In this document: one piece after another, positions 46,466-55,378 of the stretch
Layout: each line of letters opens with the position of its first letter
Numbering within the stretch: position 1 is the first letter of the stretch
Assembly: GCA_020351995.1 (NCBI GenBank)
Contig: CP070674.1
Coordinates: forward strand, 1,477,307 to 1,541,306
Reading direction: 5' to 3'
DNA from: Candidatus Zixiibacteriota bacterium
GTDB taxonomy: Bacteria > Zixibacteria > MSB-5A5 > GN15 > FEB-12
DNA length: 64,000 bases
Notes under the pieces: generated by a model
Seen by the model: only the letters and a program-made list of their open reading frames with translations
Database searches by the model: none
Told to the model about the DNA's origin: nothing
Program-made: the position numbers and the translations under genes

Positions 46466-47182
46466 CTACTCTTTCTTCTTTTCTTCTTTCTTGTCTTCTT
46501 TCTTGTCTTCTTTCTTCTCTTCAGGCTTGGCACCCTCGGCAGCCTCACCCTCGGGGGCAGCCTCAGCAGCTTCCTCGCCCTCAGCCAGTTCTTCAGCGGC
46601 TTCTTCCTCAGGCGTCTCAACCTTGACCACCGTCGGAGCCGCTACCACCACAACCGTTCGCTGGGGCTCGTCGAGTATCTTGGCATTGGGTACGCTCAGA
46701 TCCCTGACATGAATCGCGTCACCGATCCCCAGATCAGAAACGTCAACGTCAATATGCTCAGGAATATCGGACGGGAGACACGAGATATCCACTTCACGCA
46801 TAGTCGTCTGCAAAATCCCGCCGTCGGTTTTTACACCCCGCGCTACGCCAACAAATCGAACCGGGATTGACAGGTGCAGTGCCTTGTCCATCCTGATAGC
46901 GTGAAAATCGACATGCACAACGTGACTGGTAACTGGATCGCGCTGGATATCACGAATAATGACCTTACTGGCTTTCCCGTCAACTTCCAGGTTAATAATT
47001 GCGCTGGTTCCAGATGCTTCTTTTACGGCCGCCCTGAAAGCCTTCTCCGAGAGCACAATAGGCAGTGGAGAAATCTCCGGGCCATAGACAACGGCCGGGA
47101 TATTCCCCTCCTTCCGACTACGCCTGGCCGGGCCCTTACCGAATGTCGCGCGCGATGATGCGGCCAAACTAACTTCTCTCAT
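46466..47182 (-). CDS. rplY: 50S ribosomal protein L25/Ctc
   Basis: 5S-rRNA-binding ribosomal protein of the long Ctc form, 238 residues. The L25 domain shows SRATFGKGPARRSRKEGNIPAVVYG and VIIRDIQRDPVTSHVVHVDFHAI. The TL5-type C-terminal domain follows with IPVRFVGVARGVKTDGGIL and HIDVDVSDLGIGDAIHVRDL. The tail is unusual, about 50 residues almost entirely of Glu, Ala and Lys (EEAAEELAEGEEAAEAAPEG, then KKEDKKEDKKEEKKKE). GGAGGAT precedes the ATG. Last gene of the ispE-spoVG-tRNA-Gln-prs-rplY cluster. Confidence 0.95.
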   Translation of the reverse strand: MREVSLAASSRATFGKGPARRSRKEGNIPAVVYGPEISPLPIVLSEKAFRAAVKEASGTSAIINLEVDGKASKVIIRDIQRDPVTSHVVHVDFHAIRMDKALHLSIPVRFVGVARGVKTDGGILQTTMREVDISCLPSDIPEHIDVDVSDLGIGDAIHVRDLSVPNAKILDEPQRTVVVVAAPTVVKVETPEEEAAEELAEGEEAAEAAPEGEAAEGAKPEEKKEDKKEDKKEEKKKE

Positions 47183-47225
47183 TTTCTAACTATATCCTCC
47201 AAATACAATGTTATCGCACAACCTG

Positions 47226-48185
47226 TCAATCAGGAGGCAGTTGGTTTTCAAACAGCGAAGACACCGACTCCTCATCGAAAATCCGCTTAATCGCTTCGCC
47301 GATCAGCTCCGAACAGGTCAAAACTTCAAATTTCGGCGGCAGGTTCCGCTTGGATTGGTCTATCGAATCACAGATAATCATCCTCTTAATAGGTGATTTG
47401 TCTATTCGCTCGATTGCCTGACCGGAAAGCACGCCGTGGGTACAGGCGGCATAGATATCGAGGGCACCCCTCTCTTTGAGAAACTCGGCCGCGGAACAGA
47501 TGGAACCGGCGGTATCAACCATATCGTCTCGAATAAGAATATTTCGACCTTCGACCTGGCCTATCAGATTCATTACCTGCGAAACATTCGCCTTGGGTCG
47601 CCGTTTATCGACAATGGCAAGTTCAGCATCAAGTTTGCTGGCGGTCGCCCGGGCCAGCTTAATCGAGCCGACATCGGGGGAGACAACGGTCAAGTTGCTC
47701 ACATTCATACCGGCCACATACTGGTTAAAGATCACCGAGGAATACAAATGATCGTGAGGCAGGTCAAAAAATCCCTGTATTTGACTGGCATGCAGATCCA
47801 TGGTGATCACGCGATCGGCACCGGCGGTCGTGATGAGATTGGCGACTAATTTGGCCGTGATCGATACTCGTGGCCGATCCTTACGATCCGCACGGGCATA
47901 ACCATAGTAAGGAATAACCGCCGTGATCCGCATGGCCGAGGCTCTGCGTGAAGCCTCAATTAGCATTAAAAGTTCCATGAGGTTGTCGGCCGGCGGGTTA
48001 GTCGACTGCACTATAAACAGATCGGCACCCCGAATATTCTCATCGATCTGTACGAACACCTCGCCATCGGAGAAGTGGGTCACCACACAGTCAGCCAGGT
48101 CGGTCCCGATATAATTGGCGATCTTTTTGGCCAGACCACTATTAGAAGTGCCGGTCACAAGTTTGATGTCATCACGTAGGTTCAT
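47226..48185 (-). CDS. prs: Ribose-phosphate pyrophosphokinase
   Basis: PRPP synthetase of 319 residues, full length, converting ribose-5-phosphate and ATP to PRPP for nucleotide and amino-acid synthesis. Signature segments are LVTGTSNSGLAKKIANYIG, FVQSTNPPADNLMELLMLIEA, PYYGYARADRKDRPRVSITAKL, DLHASQIQGFFDLPHDHL, and the PRPP loop IRDDMVDTAGSICSAAEFL near residue 217. The last departs slightly from the usual DDMIDTGGT. It lies 43 bp upstream of rplY on the same strand, and tRNA-Gln is 84 bp further upstream. Confidence 0.97.
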   Translation of the reverse strand: MNLRDDIKLVTGTSNSGLAKKIANYIGTDLADCVVTHFSDGEVFVQIDENIRGADLFIVQSTNPPADNLMELLMLIEASRRASAMRITAVIPYYGYARADRKDRPRVSITAKLVANLITTAGADRVITMDLHASQIQGFFDLPHDHLYSSVIFNQYVAGMNVSNLTVVSPDVGSIKLARATASKLDAELAIVDKRRPKANVSQVMNLIGQVEGRNILIRDDMVDTAGSICSAAEFLKERGALDIYAACTHGVLSGQAIERIDKSPIKRMIICDSIDQSKRNLPPKFEVLTCSELIGEAIKRIFDEESVSSLFENQLPPD

Positions 48186-48269
48186 GGCTGCCTTTTTACT
48201 TGTTACACACTTGCCAATACTTCAACGATCAACTGTCACAACTGAAAAGCCCCCGACAACCTTTCAATT

Positions 48270-48341
48270 CTGGGGCGCCAGGATTCGAACCTGGGAATGC
48301 CAGCTCCAAAGGCTGGTGTCTTACCGCTTGACGACGCCCCA
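48270..48341 (-). tRNA. tRNA-Gln (anticodon TTG)
   Basis: On the minus strand TGGGGCG pairs with CGCCCCA as the acceptor stem. The D-arm has GTCAAGCGGTAAGAC, the anticodon arm CCAGC-CTTTGGA-GCTGG with anticodon TTG, and the T-arm CCAGG-TTCGAAT-CCTGG. The discriminator is G, as in other glutamine tRNAs, and U1-A72 matches the glutamine type. CCA is not encoded. It sits inside the spoVG-prs gap, so it may be cut from an operon transcript. Confidence 0.95.
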
Positions 48342-48364
48342 AGAAAACTCCTGGTCGGTCAACA

Positions 48365-48643
48365 TTATCCTTGTGACTTCACTTCAGCGTTGTAAGCCTC
48401 CAAGACTTTTTCTTCTATCATCCGCCGCATATCACTGTTGATAGGGTGGGCGATATCCTGGTAGGTCCCATCCGGGCGTTTACGACTCGGCATAGAAACA
48501 AAAAAACCGTTATTCCCCTGAATGATCTTCATCCCGCGAATAACAAAGGCGTCATCGAATGTCACATTCGCAAATCCTTTCAAGCGTTCCTCGTCCCGTA
48601 ATGTGACCCGGATTTCAGTTATCTCCACGGTTGTTTCCCCCAT
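48365..48643 (-). CDS. spoVG: SpoVG family RNA/DNA-binding regulator
   Basis: Small nucleic-acid-binding protein of 92 residues. The family pattern is complete: VEITEIRVTLRDEERLKGFANVTFDDAFVIRGMKII, NNGFFVSMPSRKRPDGTYQDIAHPI, SDMRRMIEEKVLEAY. SpoVG was named for Bacillus sporulation but occurs in many non-sporulating bacteria, where it binds RNA or DNA to adjust expression; here a regulatory role is inferred. It starts 6 bp after the ispE stop with no clear Shine-Dalgarno site, which suggests translational coupling to ispE. Confidence 0.95.
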   Translation of the reverse strand: MGETTVEITEIRVTLRDEERLKGFANVTFDDAFVIRGMKIIQGNNGFFVSMPSRKRPDGTYQDIAHPINSDMRRMIEEKVLEAYNAEVKSQG

Positions 48644-48649
48644 AAAAGA

Positions 48650-49540
48650 TTAAACCTGCGCTGGCAAGGTTACCGGCAAAACCGTGAAAATTTGCCAATT
48701 TCCCCTTCCCACGAACTCTTCCTTAATGTTGTCAGGTGCTCTATAAAAAAGTCCGAACATAGTCGGGCCTGAACCGGTCATCCGGGCCAACGACGCACCA
48801 CATCGCGACAGTTCATCTCGAATTTCACCCAATTCCGGATGGGATTTAACATGAACCTCTTCGAAATCGTTACCACAAGAATGTAGTGACCCTATCAGCT
48901 CTTCAGCCGTCGGACACGCCGCTAAGTTAAACGGATTCTTGGACATTGTCAAGTCTCTTTTAAGCGACGCATAGCCTGCAGAGGTCGACAAACCAAAGGA
49001 AGGATTTACCAGGACTACCGCATAGTCGGTTGGCAGTTCAACTTCGCGCAGCTCTTCCCCCCTTCCCGAAACATGAGCCTGACCGGAACTGAAGAAAAAG
49101 GGCATGTCGGAGCCAATATGGGCCGATAAAGCCATCATCTCCCCTTTTTCTAATCCCGTTTTGAACAACATGTTACATGCGGCAATGGTCGCCGCACCGT
49201 CAGATGACCCCCCACCCAGGCCGGCGGCAACCGGAATCCGCTTCTCCAGCCGGACTTTTAGGCCCCGACGCAACCCATACCTTTCTTTCATCAATTGATA
49301 AGCAAGAGCTATTAAGTTGTCTTTTCCGGCCGATACCGTGTTTCTCTCAACAAGATCAATCGATATACTGGTTTCCTCCGTGACCGTAAATTCGAGCCGG
49401 TCGTACAACGAAACCGCTTGAAAAACCGAATTTATATCGTGATAACCGTCCGGACGTTTATTCAGAACTTCCAGAAACAGGTTAATTTTAGCTGGAGCGT
49501 CAATTGTCACACCGGTGTCACTGAGCTGGCTAACTATCAC
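48650..49540 (-). CDS. ispE: 4-diphosphocytidyl-2-C-methyl-D-erythritol kinase
   Basis: GHMP kinase of 296 residues in the MEP (non-mevalonate) isoprenoid pathway. It phosphorylates CDP-methylerythritol. It opens with DAPAKINLFLEVLNKRPDGYHDINSVFQ and has the ATP loop IPVAAGLGGGSSDGAA, GSDMPFFFSSGQAHVSGRGE and the late GHMP motif LARMTGSGPTMFGLF. The start is GTG at 49540, with a weak GAGAAG upstream. It shows that isoprenoids are made by the MEP route, which can feed the prenyl synthase at 38556. First gene of its cluster, divergent from acnA. Confidence 0.96.
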   Translation of the reverse strand: MIVSQLSDTGVTIDAPAKINLFLEVLNKRPDGYHDINSVFQAVSLYDRLEFTVTEETSISIDLVERNTVSAGKDNLIALAYQLMKERYGLRRGLKVRLEKRIPVAAGLGGGSSDGAATIAACNMLFKTGLEKGEMMALSAHIGSDMPFFFSSGQAHVSGRGEELREVELPTDYAVVLVNPSFGLSTSAGYASLKRDLTMSKNPFNLAACPTAEELIGSLHSCGNDFEEVHVKSHPELGEIRDELSRCGASLARMTGSGPTMFGLFYRAPDNIKEEFVGRGNWQIFTVLPVTLPAQV

Positions 49541-49663
49541 GTTTCTTCTCCGCTATGTCGTTGTTCCCGAACAGACCCGTATGGGTTCCGGGCGAGCCGT
49601 CACAAAATAGCCGGAATGGTCTCGAAAGCAAGGAAAATAGTCACCCTATTTGAGAGCAGGGAC

Positions 49664-49692
49664 TTGTGAAACAGGCTTATCCGTTTTATAAT
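49664..49692 (+). promoter_or_regulatory. Promoter of acnA
   Basis: TTGTGA at 49664-49669, 17-bp spacer, perfect TATAAT at 49687-49692; AAGGAG precedes the ATG at 49733. Confidence 0.8.
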
Positions 49693-49732
49693 ACGTAACT
49701 TTGCACTTTGAGTTCATATAAGGAGTCGTTCC

Positions 49733-52411
49733 ATGAATAGTTTTGGTGCTGCCGCCGAGCTAAAAACAAAGCACAACAGTTTTGAAATATACCGTCTGGA
49801 CAAACTGACCGAATTTGGAGCAATCGAGAAGTTGCCCTATTCGATAAAAGTCCTGCTCGAGAATGTCCTCAGAAACGTGGACGGTCGCATCGTAAAAGAT
49901 GACGACGTAATCAAGTTGGCCGGTTACAATCCGAAGCAGGTCGGTGATATTGAGTTGCCTTTCAGGCCCGCCAGGGTACTTCTCCAAGATTTCACCGGTG
50001 TTCCAGCCGTAGTTGATCTGGCCGCGCTGAGGGCTGCCATGAAACGTATGGGCGGCGACCCTAAGAAGATCAATCCAATGGTCCCGGTGGACCTGGTGAT
50101 CGATCACTCTGTTCAGGTCGATGCTTACGCTACCGAAAGCGCTCTGAAGATCAATATGGAGATGGAGTTCGAGCGTAACGGCGAGCGCTACGAGTTTCTG
50201 CACTGGGGCCAGAAAGCTTTCAGCAATTTCTCGGTAGTCCCGCCCGCGACCGGTATCTGCCATCAGGTTAATCTGGAGTACCTGGCCAAATGCGTGCTGA
50301 CCCAAGACGGAACCGCTTTCCCTGATACTCTGGTTGGAACCGACAGCCATACCGTCATGATCAATGGACTGGGTGTGGTCGGATGGGGTGTCGGCGGTAT
50401 TGAAGCCGAAGCAGTCATGCTGGGACAGCCGATTTACATGCTCACACCGGAAGTGATTGGTTTCAGAATGACCGGCAAGTTGTCTGAAGGCGTAACCGGT
50501 ACCGACCTGGTTCTTACGGTCACCCAGATGCTTCGTCAGAAAGGTGTCGTGGGCAAGTTCGTTGAGTACTGCGGTCCCGCCCTTGATGATCTGTCACTTC
50601 CTACCAAGGCAATGGTGGCCAACATGGCCCCCGAGTATGGCGCCACCATGGGTTATTTCCCGTTTGACAATTCCACGCTCGATTATCTGCGAATGACCGG
50701 TCGCTCCGAGGAGCAGGTCGAACTGGTCGAAAGGTATGCCAAAGAACAGATGCTCTTCAGAGAAAAAGGCTCGGCCGATCCGGAGTTCACCGATGTGCTG
50801 GAGCTGGACATCTCTACCGTCGAACCGTCATTGGCAGGACCAAAGCGTCCTCAGGACCGGGTCACCCTGAGCAATATGAAGGACGAATTCAATCGGGCCC
50901 TTTCTCGCCCGCTCAAGGAGCGCGGTTTTGAACTGTCGGCCGGTGATATCCAGAAAAGAGCGGCTATCACGGACGGATACGAGGCCGAGGTCGGTCACGG
51001 AGCGGTTGTCATAGCCGCCATCACCTCGTGTACAAACACGTCTGACCCTTCGGTTCTGATGGCTTCCGGCCTGGTGGCCAAAAAGGCGGTGGAAAAGGGT
51101 CTCAGCGTACAGCCGTTTGTCAAGACTTCACTGGCGCCTGGCTCGCGGGTGGTCATCGAGTATCTGAATAAGTCCGGACTCATACCATACCTAGAGAAAC
51201 TCGGTTTTCACAATGTTGGCTATGGATGCACTTCGTGCATAGGCAACTCGGGACCTCTTCCCCAGCCAGTTATTGACGCTATAAACGAAGGCAACCTGGT
51301 TGTGTCAGCGGTTCTTTCCGGCAACCGCAATTTCGAGGGCCGGGTGAACCCGTTCACGAAGGCCAACTATCTGGCCTCGCCGCCACTGGTAGTGGCTTAC
51401 GCTATTGCCGGCACAGTCAACATCGACCTGACTACTGAACCGATCGGGCAGAATGACAGCGGTCAGGATGTTTATCTCAAGGATATCTGGCCGACCGACA
51501 AAGAAGTTCTCGACGCCATCGAGCAGGCAGTTAAGCCGGAGATGTTCCGTCAACAGTATGGCTCGGTCTTTGACGGCAACGAAACCTGGAACATGATCGA
51601 GAGTCCCACCGGGGATCTCTATGAATGGGATGAAGACTCGACCTATATCCAGGAGCCGCCGTTCTTTGTGGATCTTCCCAAAAAGCCGCAAGACATCGCG
51701 CCCATCCAGGACGCCCGTGTGCTGGCCGTGCTGGGTGACTCTATCACCACCGATCACATCTCCCCCGCCGGAGCAATTAAAGCCGATTCGCCCGCCGGAA
51801 AGTTCCTTCTCGACAATGGTGTTCAGTTCGCCGACTTCAACAGTTTCGGTTCCCGCCGGGGTAATGACCGCGTCATGACACGGGGGACGTTCGGCAATAT
51901 AAGGCTGCGCAATCTTCTCGCCCCTGGCACCGAGGGTGGTGTCACAATTCATCTGCCGAGTGACAAACAGATGTCCATATACGAGGCCGCTGAGTTATAC
52001 AAGCAGGAAAACATTCCGTTGGTGGTTCTTGCCGGCAAAGATTACGGCATGGGCTCATCGCGTGACTGGGCCGCCAAGGGAACCATGCTTCTGGGCGTGA
52101 AGGCGGTGCTGGCGCAGAGTTTCGAGCGGATCCATCGCTCAAACCTCGTTGGCATGGGCGTTCTGCCGCTGCAGTTCATGGAAGGTGAGTCGAAAGAGTC
52201 TCTCGACCTTACCGGACACGAGTTGTTTACCATCGAAGGTCTGTCAAACGACATTCGCCCACATCAGACGGTTACTGTCAAGGCTTTCAATCAGCACGGC
52301 GAAAAGAAATTCCGGATGGTAGCCCGTCTGGACACGCCAGTCGAGATTGACTACTATCGTCACGGTGGGATTCTTCAGATGGTGCTTCGGCAATTGCTGA
52401 AACAGAAATGA
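49733..52411 (+). CDS. acnA: Aconitate hydratase (AcnA type)
   Basis: Tricarboxylic-acid-cycle enzyme of 892 residues, normal for AcnA/IRP-type aconitase. It isomerises citrate to isocitrate with a 4Fe-4S cluster. Cluster cysteines lie in [10 protein letters not shown] (about 432) and [12 protein letters not shown] (about 498). Other landmarks are [57 protein letters not shown], the swivelling-domain start [34 protein letters not shown] and [18 protein letters not shown] strong promoter lies upstream, and the next gene begins 19 bp after the stop, so the two form an operon. Confidence 0.98.
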   Translation: MNSFGAAAELKTKHNSFEIYRLDKLTEFGAIEKLPYSIKVLLENVLRNVDGRIVKDDDVIKLAGYNPKQVGDIELPFRPARVLLQDFTGVPAVVDLAALRAAMKRMGGDPKKINPMVPVDLVIDHSVQVDAYATESALKINMEMEFERNGERYEFLHWGQKAFSNFSVVPPATGICHQVNLEYLAKCVLTQDGTAFPDTLVGTDSHTVMINGLGVVGWGVGGIEAEAVMLGQPIYMLTPEVIGFRMTGKLSEGVTGTDLVLTVTQMLRQKGVVGKFVEYCGPALDDLSLPTKAMVANMAPEYGATMGYFPFDNSTLDYLRMTGRSEEQVELVERYAKEQMLFREKGSADPEFTDVLELDISTVEPSLAGPKRPQDRVTLSNMKDEFNRALSRPLKERGFELSAGDIQKRAAITDGYEAEVGHGAVVIAAITSCTNTSDPSVLMASGLVAKKAVEKGLSVQPFVKTSLAPGSRVVIEYLNKSGLIPYLEKLGFHNVGYGCTSCIGNSGPLPQPVIDAINEGNLVVSAVLSGNRNFEGRVNPFTKANYLASPPLVVAYAIAGTVNIDLTTEPIGQNDSGQDVYLKDIWPTDKEVLDAIEQAVKPEMFRQQYGSVFDGNETWNMIESPTGDLYEWDEDSTYIQEPPFFVDLPKKPQDIAPIQDARVLAVLGDSITTDHISPAGAIKADSPAGKFLLDNGVQFADFNSFGSRRGNDRVMTRGTFGNIRLRNLLAPGTEGGVTIHLPSDKQMSIYEAAELYKQENIPLVVLAGKDYGMGSSRDWAAKGTMLLGVKAVLAQSFERIHRSNLVGMGVLPLQFMEGESKESLDLTGHELFTIEGLSNDIRPHQTVTVKAFNQHGEKKFRMVARLDTPVEIDYYRHGGILQMVLRQLLKQK

Positions 52412-52430
52412 TCAGATTGAGGAGAATGGT

Positions 52431-53411
52431 ATGCCACTGATGCTTTCCCGAGACGATGTTATGCAAGTACTGGACATGAATGATTGTATCGATGTTACCG
52501 AAAAGGCTTTTGCCGAGATGGCCAACGGCACGGCGGTGCTTCCGTTGCGCACCAATATCACCCCACCCGACGGCCTGTCCTTATATATGCCCGCTTATCT
52601 CAAGGAACTGGGCGCGCTGGCCTGTAAGATAGTGACCGTTTACAAAAACAATCCCGCAAAGTACAACCTGCCTGTCATTGTTGGTAAGGTGCTGTTGCAG
52701 GACCCCAACACCGGTGATGTAGTATGCATCATGGACGGAGGGTATCTCACAGCAGTTAGAACAGGTGCGGCCAGTGGCGTGGCAACGAAATACCTGGCTC
52801 GCGAAGGTGACGGTCAGGTGGCAGGCATATTCGGCGCTGGAGTTCAGGCAACCTGTCAGCTATGGGCAATGACCTGTGTTCGCAATATTTCAAAGGCCCT
52901 CGTATATGACCTGTCCGATGACGCTGTTGAGGGGTTTATTTCAAAAATGAGTGACAAGCTGGGAATGGAGATTGTCAAGGCTGACTCTCCCGATACAATC
53001 CTGCAGCAGGCCGACATTATCTGTGCCGCGACCTCATCCGCGACACCTATTTTCGATGGCACCAAGGTCAGGGAAGGCACTCATATCAACAGCATTGGCA
53101 GTCACACTCCCGGTGCAAGGGAGCTTGATACGGCAATCATCACCCGGTCCACCCTGATAGCCGATTCGTACGAGGCCTGCCTGAACGAAGCCGGGGATAT
53201 CATGATTCCCATCAAAGAGGGAGCAATCGATAAATCGCACATGAAGGCGGAGCTCGGGGAAATCGTGACCGGAAAGAAACCGGCCAGAAACAGTGACGCG
53301 GAAATCACGATATTCAAGTCTAACGGATTGGCTATCCAGGACGCTGCCACGGCGAAGTTGGTCTATGACAGAGCCGTTGAGGTTGGCGTAGGCAACAGTG
53401 TGGAGTTGTAA
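52431..53411 (+). CDS. Ornithine cyclodeaminase/alanine dehydrogenase family protein
   Basis: NAD(P)-dependent enzyme of the OCD/mu-crystallin family, 326 residues. The substrate-side domain has VTEKAFAEMANGTAVLPLR and the Lys-containing GALACKIVTVYKNNP. The nucleotide-binding part has TGAASGVATKYLAREGDGQVAGIFGAGVQA, then VYDLSDDAVEGFISKM and GTHINSIGSHTPGARELD. Relatives act as ornithine cyclodeaminase, L-alanine dehydrogenase or related imine reductases; the sequence does not decide. AGGAGAATGGT precedes the ATG. It is co-transcribed with acnA by spacing. Its 3' part was duplicated downstream (54231 onward). Confidence 0.9.
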   Translation: MPLMLSRDDVMQVLDMNDCIDVTEKAFAEMANGTAVLPLRTNITPPDGLSLYMPAYLKELGALACKIVTVYKNNPAKYNLPVIVGKVLLQDPNTGDVVCIMDGGYLTAVRTGAASGVATKYLAREGDGQVAGIFGAGVQATCQLWAMTCVRNISKALVYDLSDDAVEGFISKMSDKLGMEIVKADSPDTILQQADIICAATSSATPIFDGTKVREGTHINSIGSHTPGARELDTAIITRSTLIADSYEACLNEAGDIMIPIKEGAIDKSHMKAELGEIVTGKKPARNSDAEITIFKSNGLAIQDAATAKLVYDRAVEVGVGNSVEL

Positions 53412-54229
53412 CTCTCTACCGAATACGTTAGCTCGGCAGGTCTTGTCCGCCCTCTCACTTTGAGCGCTTACTCTGGCGGGAATCGTGCCAGCAGGCTTTG
53501 AACCGCTTCTTCAAATTTGCCTTTTGCATCCTGAGGATCGTCGATGACCCGTGCGGCCCAGCCGCGCCAAACCAGTCTATTGGTGCCGGGATCCACCATG
53601 TCCAAGACCAGGGTGCCCTCTTTAAAAGAATGACTGGATAGCCATCTCCCCTGATATTCAGTTTCCCAGAAAAAATCCACCTTGTAATCATTGCGGTCGC
53701 TTTTTCTCCGAACGCGTTGGGGCGCGATGACGTGTACAGCAACCAACAAGTCGGGTTGTTCTTCCCCGGCCACCCGAAACCCGCGGCTTTCCATCTGGAC
53801 TGCCACCGATTCCCTGATACTGTCTTGAAGCAAACGCCAGCCGAGCGGTATCGACTTGGCCAGTTCCTCATCTTCCGGCATGAAATCGAAGGTGCGAAAT
53901 ACAGAGAAGTCATGTTGTCGATTGTATTCAGTTTCAACCCTTGGCGAGCCGCAGCCAAGTAAGACCAGCACCACCCCCGTGACCATGAGACAATACATAC
54001 GGCGCATAACTAAATCTCCATGCGATTAGTAGAATTTGGCGATTGATAAAATAGATACTCTAAAGAATAAGCTCTTTTGCCTCCAATTTAAAGCCAAAAA
54101 ACGACCATCTTAAGTCAGAAAGGAGGATTCTTGCGGCCTCCAACTATGTGGGCGATATTTCACTTCAATCGCATTTATTAGCTCACACTACTCTGCTGAA
54201 ACCCTTTTTGGGTAAGGAATTTGATTTGA
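53005..54229. repeat. 1.2-kb tandem duplication, first copy
   Basis: Contains the last third of the OCD-family gene, the DUF4136 gene at 53468 and a non-coding tail ending in GGTAAGGAATTTGA. The same order recurs at 54231-55378. Blocks such as GCAATCGATAAATCGCACAT are identical, while other parts differ at many positions, so the event is not very recent. Confidence 0.85.
53468..54007 (-). CDS. DUF4136 lipoprotein, copy 1
   Basis: Predicted lipoprotein of 179 residues. The leader MRRMYCLMVTGVVLVLLGC ends in the lipobox LLGC (Cys near 19). The mature part follows DUF4136: VETEYNRQHDFSVFRTFDFMP, ESVAVQMESRGFRVAGEEQPDLLVAVHV, EGTLVLDMVDPGTNRLVWRGWAARV and a helical end (AKGKFEEAVQSLLARFPPE). The family's function is unknown; an envelope location follows from the lipobox. 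GGAG precedes the ATG. It is transcribed against its neighbours and has a close paralogue at 54624, made by the tandem duplication. Confidence 0.88.
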   Translation of the reverse strand: MRRMYCLMVTGVVLVLLGCGSPRVETEYNRQHDFSVFRTFDFMPEDEELAKSIPLGWRLLQDSIRESVAVQMESRGFRVAGEEQPDLLVAVHVIAPQRVRRKSDRNDYKVDFFWETEYQGRWLSSHSFKEGTLVLDMVDPGTNRLVWRGWAARVIDDPQDAKGKFEEAVQSLLARFPPE

Positions 54230-54230
54230 A

Positions 54231-54609
54231 ACAGGCGGATATCGTTTGCGCCGCAACTTCGTCACCCACACCCATTTTTGACGGCACTAAGGTCAGGGAA
54301 GGCACCCATATCAACGGCATCGGCAGTCACACCCCCGGCGCGAGGGAGCTTGACACGGCCATTATCACCCGCTCAACACTGGTAGCGGATTCTTACGAGG
54401 CTTGTTTAAACGAGGCCGGGGATATCATGATTCCCATCAAAGAGGGAGCAATCGATAAATCGCACATGAAGGCGGAACTCGGCGAAATCGTGACCGAAAA
54501 GAAACCGGCCAGAAGCAGTGACGCGGAAATCACTATATTCAAGTCCAACGGATTGGCAATTCAGGACGCCGCTACGCTTTCGAGTTATTCGGCCAGCGCA
54601 GATGCCTGA
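54231..54609 (+). pseudogene. Truncated copy of the OCD-family gene (3' part only)
   Basis: Corresponds to residues from about 192 of the OCD-family protein at 52431: QADIVCAATSSPTPIFDGTK, INGIGSHTPGARELDTAI, MIPIKEGAIDKSHMKAELGE. The substrate domain and the NAD-binding loop are missing, and the last residues differ (LSSYSASADA instead of LVYDRAVEVG). An open frame continues upstream to 54148 through the duplicated gcvT leader, but that part is ordinarily non-coding. It cannot be a working enzyme. The frame is still open, so the duplication may be moderately young or a fragment may be expressed. Confidence 0.85.
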
Positions 54610-54623
54610 CTTTAGATGAGCAG

Positions 54624-55160
54624 TTACTTTGGCGGGAATCGTGCCAGCATGCCACTAATCGCTTCCTCAAATTTGCCTTTCGCATCCTGAGGGTCGTCGA
54701 CGACCCGTGCGGCCCAACCGCGCCAAACCAGTCTACTGGTGCCGGGATCCACCATGTCTAAGACCAGGGTACCTTCTTTAAAATAATGAACGGCCCGCCA
54801 TCTGGACGGGGGTATTTCCGAGAAAACATCCTTTTTGATACCATAGGGAAAGCTCTTTCTCCGAACAAGCTGGGGCGCGATGACGTATACAGCAACCAAC
54901 AAGTCGGGTTGTTCTTCCCCGGCTATCCGAAAACCGCGGCTTTCCATCTGGACTGCCACCGATTCCTTGATACTGTCTTGAAGCAAACGCCAGCCGAGCG
55001 GCATCGACTTGGCCAGTTCCTCATCTTCCGGCATAAAATCAAAGGTGCGAAATACTGAGAAGTCATGTTGTCGGTTGTATTCTGTTTCAATCCTGGGCGA
55101 GCCGCAACCAAGTAAGGCCAGTACTGCTCCCGCGACAATGAGACGATACACACGACGCAT
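54624..55160 (-). CDS. DUF4136 lipoprotein, copy 2
   Basis: Paralogue of the gene at 53468, 178 residues, with the leader MRRVYRLIVAGAVLALLGC and the same lipobox. Most of the chain is alike, including EYNRQHDFSVFRTFDFMPEDEELAKS-type segments and DMVDPGTSRLVWRGWAARVVDD. The stretch after VRRKS differs (FPYGIKKDVFSEIPPSRWRA against DRNDYKVDFFWETEYQGRW). GGGAG precedes the ATG. Both copies keep intact frames and ribosome sites, so both may be functional. Confidence 0.88.
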   Translation of the reverse strand: MRRVYRLIVAGAVLALLGCGSPRIETEYNRQHDFSVFRTFDFMPEDEELAKSMPLGWRLLQDSIKESVAVQMESRGFRIAGEEQPDLLVAVYVIAPQLVRRKSFPYGIKKDVFSEIPPSRWRAVHYFKEGTLVLDMVDPGTSRLVWRGWAARVVDDPQDAKGKFEEAISGMLARFPPK

Positions 55161-55378
55161 AACTAAATCTCCCTGCGATTAATATAATTTGGCGAGTGAT
55201 CCAATAGATACTTAATAAAATATGTGCTTTGGCCTCTAATGCAAAGCCAAAAAACGACCGTCTCAAGTTTGAAAGGCAGATTCTTGCGGCTTCCAACTAT
55301 GTGGTTGACATTTCACTTCAATCGCATTTATTAGCTGACATTACGCCACAGAAACCCTTTTTGGGTAAGGAATTTGAC

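Larger units (their letters stand above)
54231..55378. repeat. 1.2-kb tandem duplication, second copy
   Basis: Repeats 53005-54229 in order: OCD 3' fragment, DUF4136 gene, and a 3' non-coding tail (GATTCTTGCGGC...GGTAAGGAATTTGA). In the second copy the tail leads into the gcvT ATG, which shows that the original order was OCD-DUF4136-gcvT. The OCD-DUF4136 gap is shorter here (15 bp against 57 bp). Confidence 0.85.

Noticed and set aside
54148-54609. A functional 153-residue gene starting at 54148
   Set aside because: Its first 28 codons come from a non-coding leader duplicated from gcvT, and the rest is a third of an OCD-family enzyme.
55161-55378. Glycine riboswitch before gcvT
   Set aside because: No glycine aptamer core is visible; the region is the duplicated tail also found at 54117-54229.
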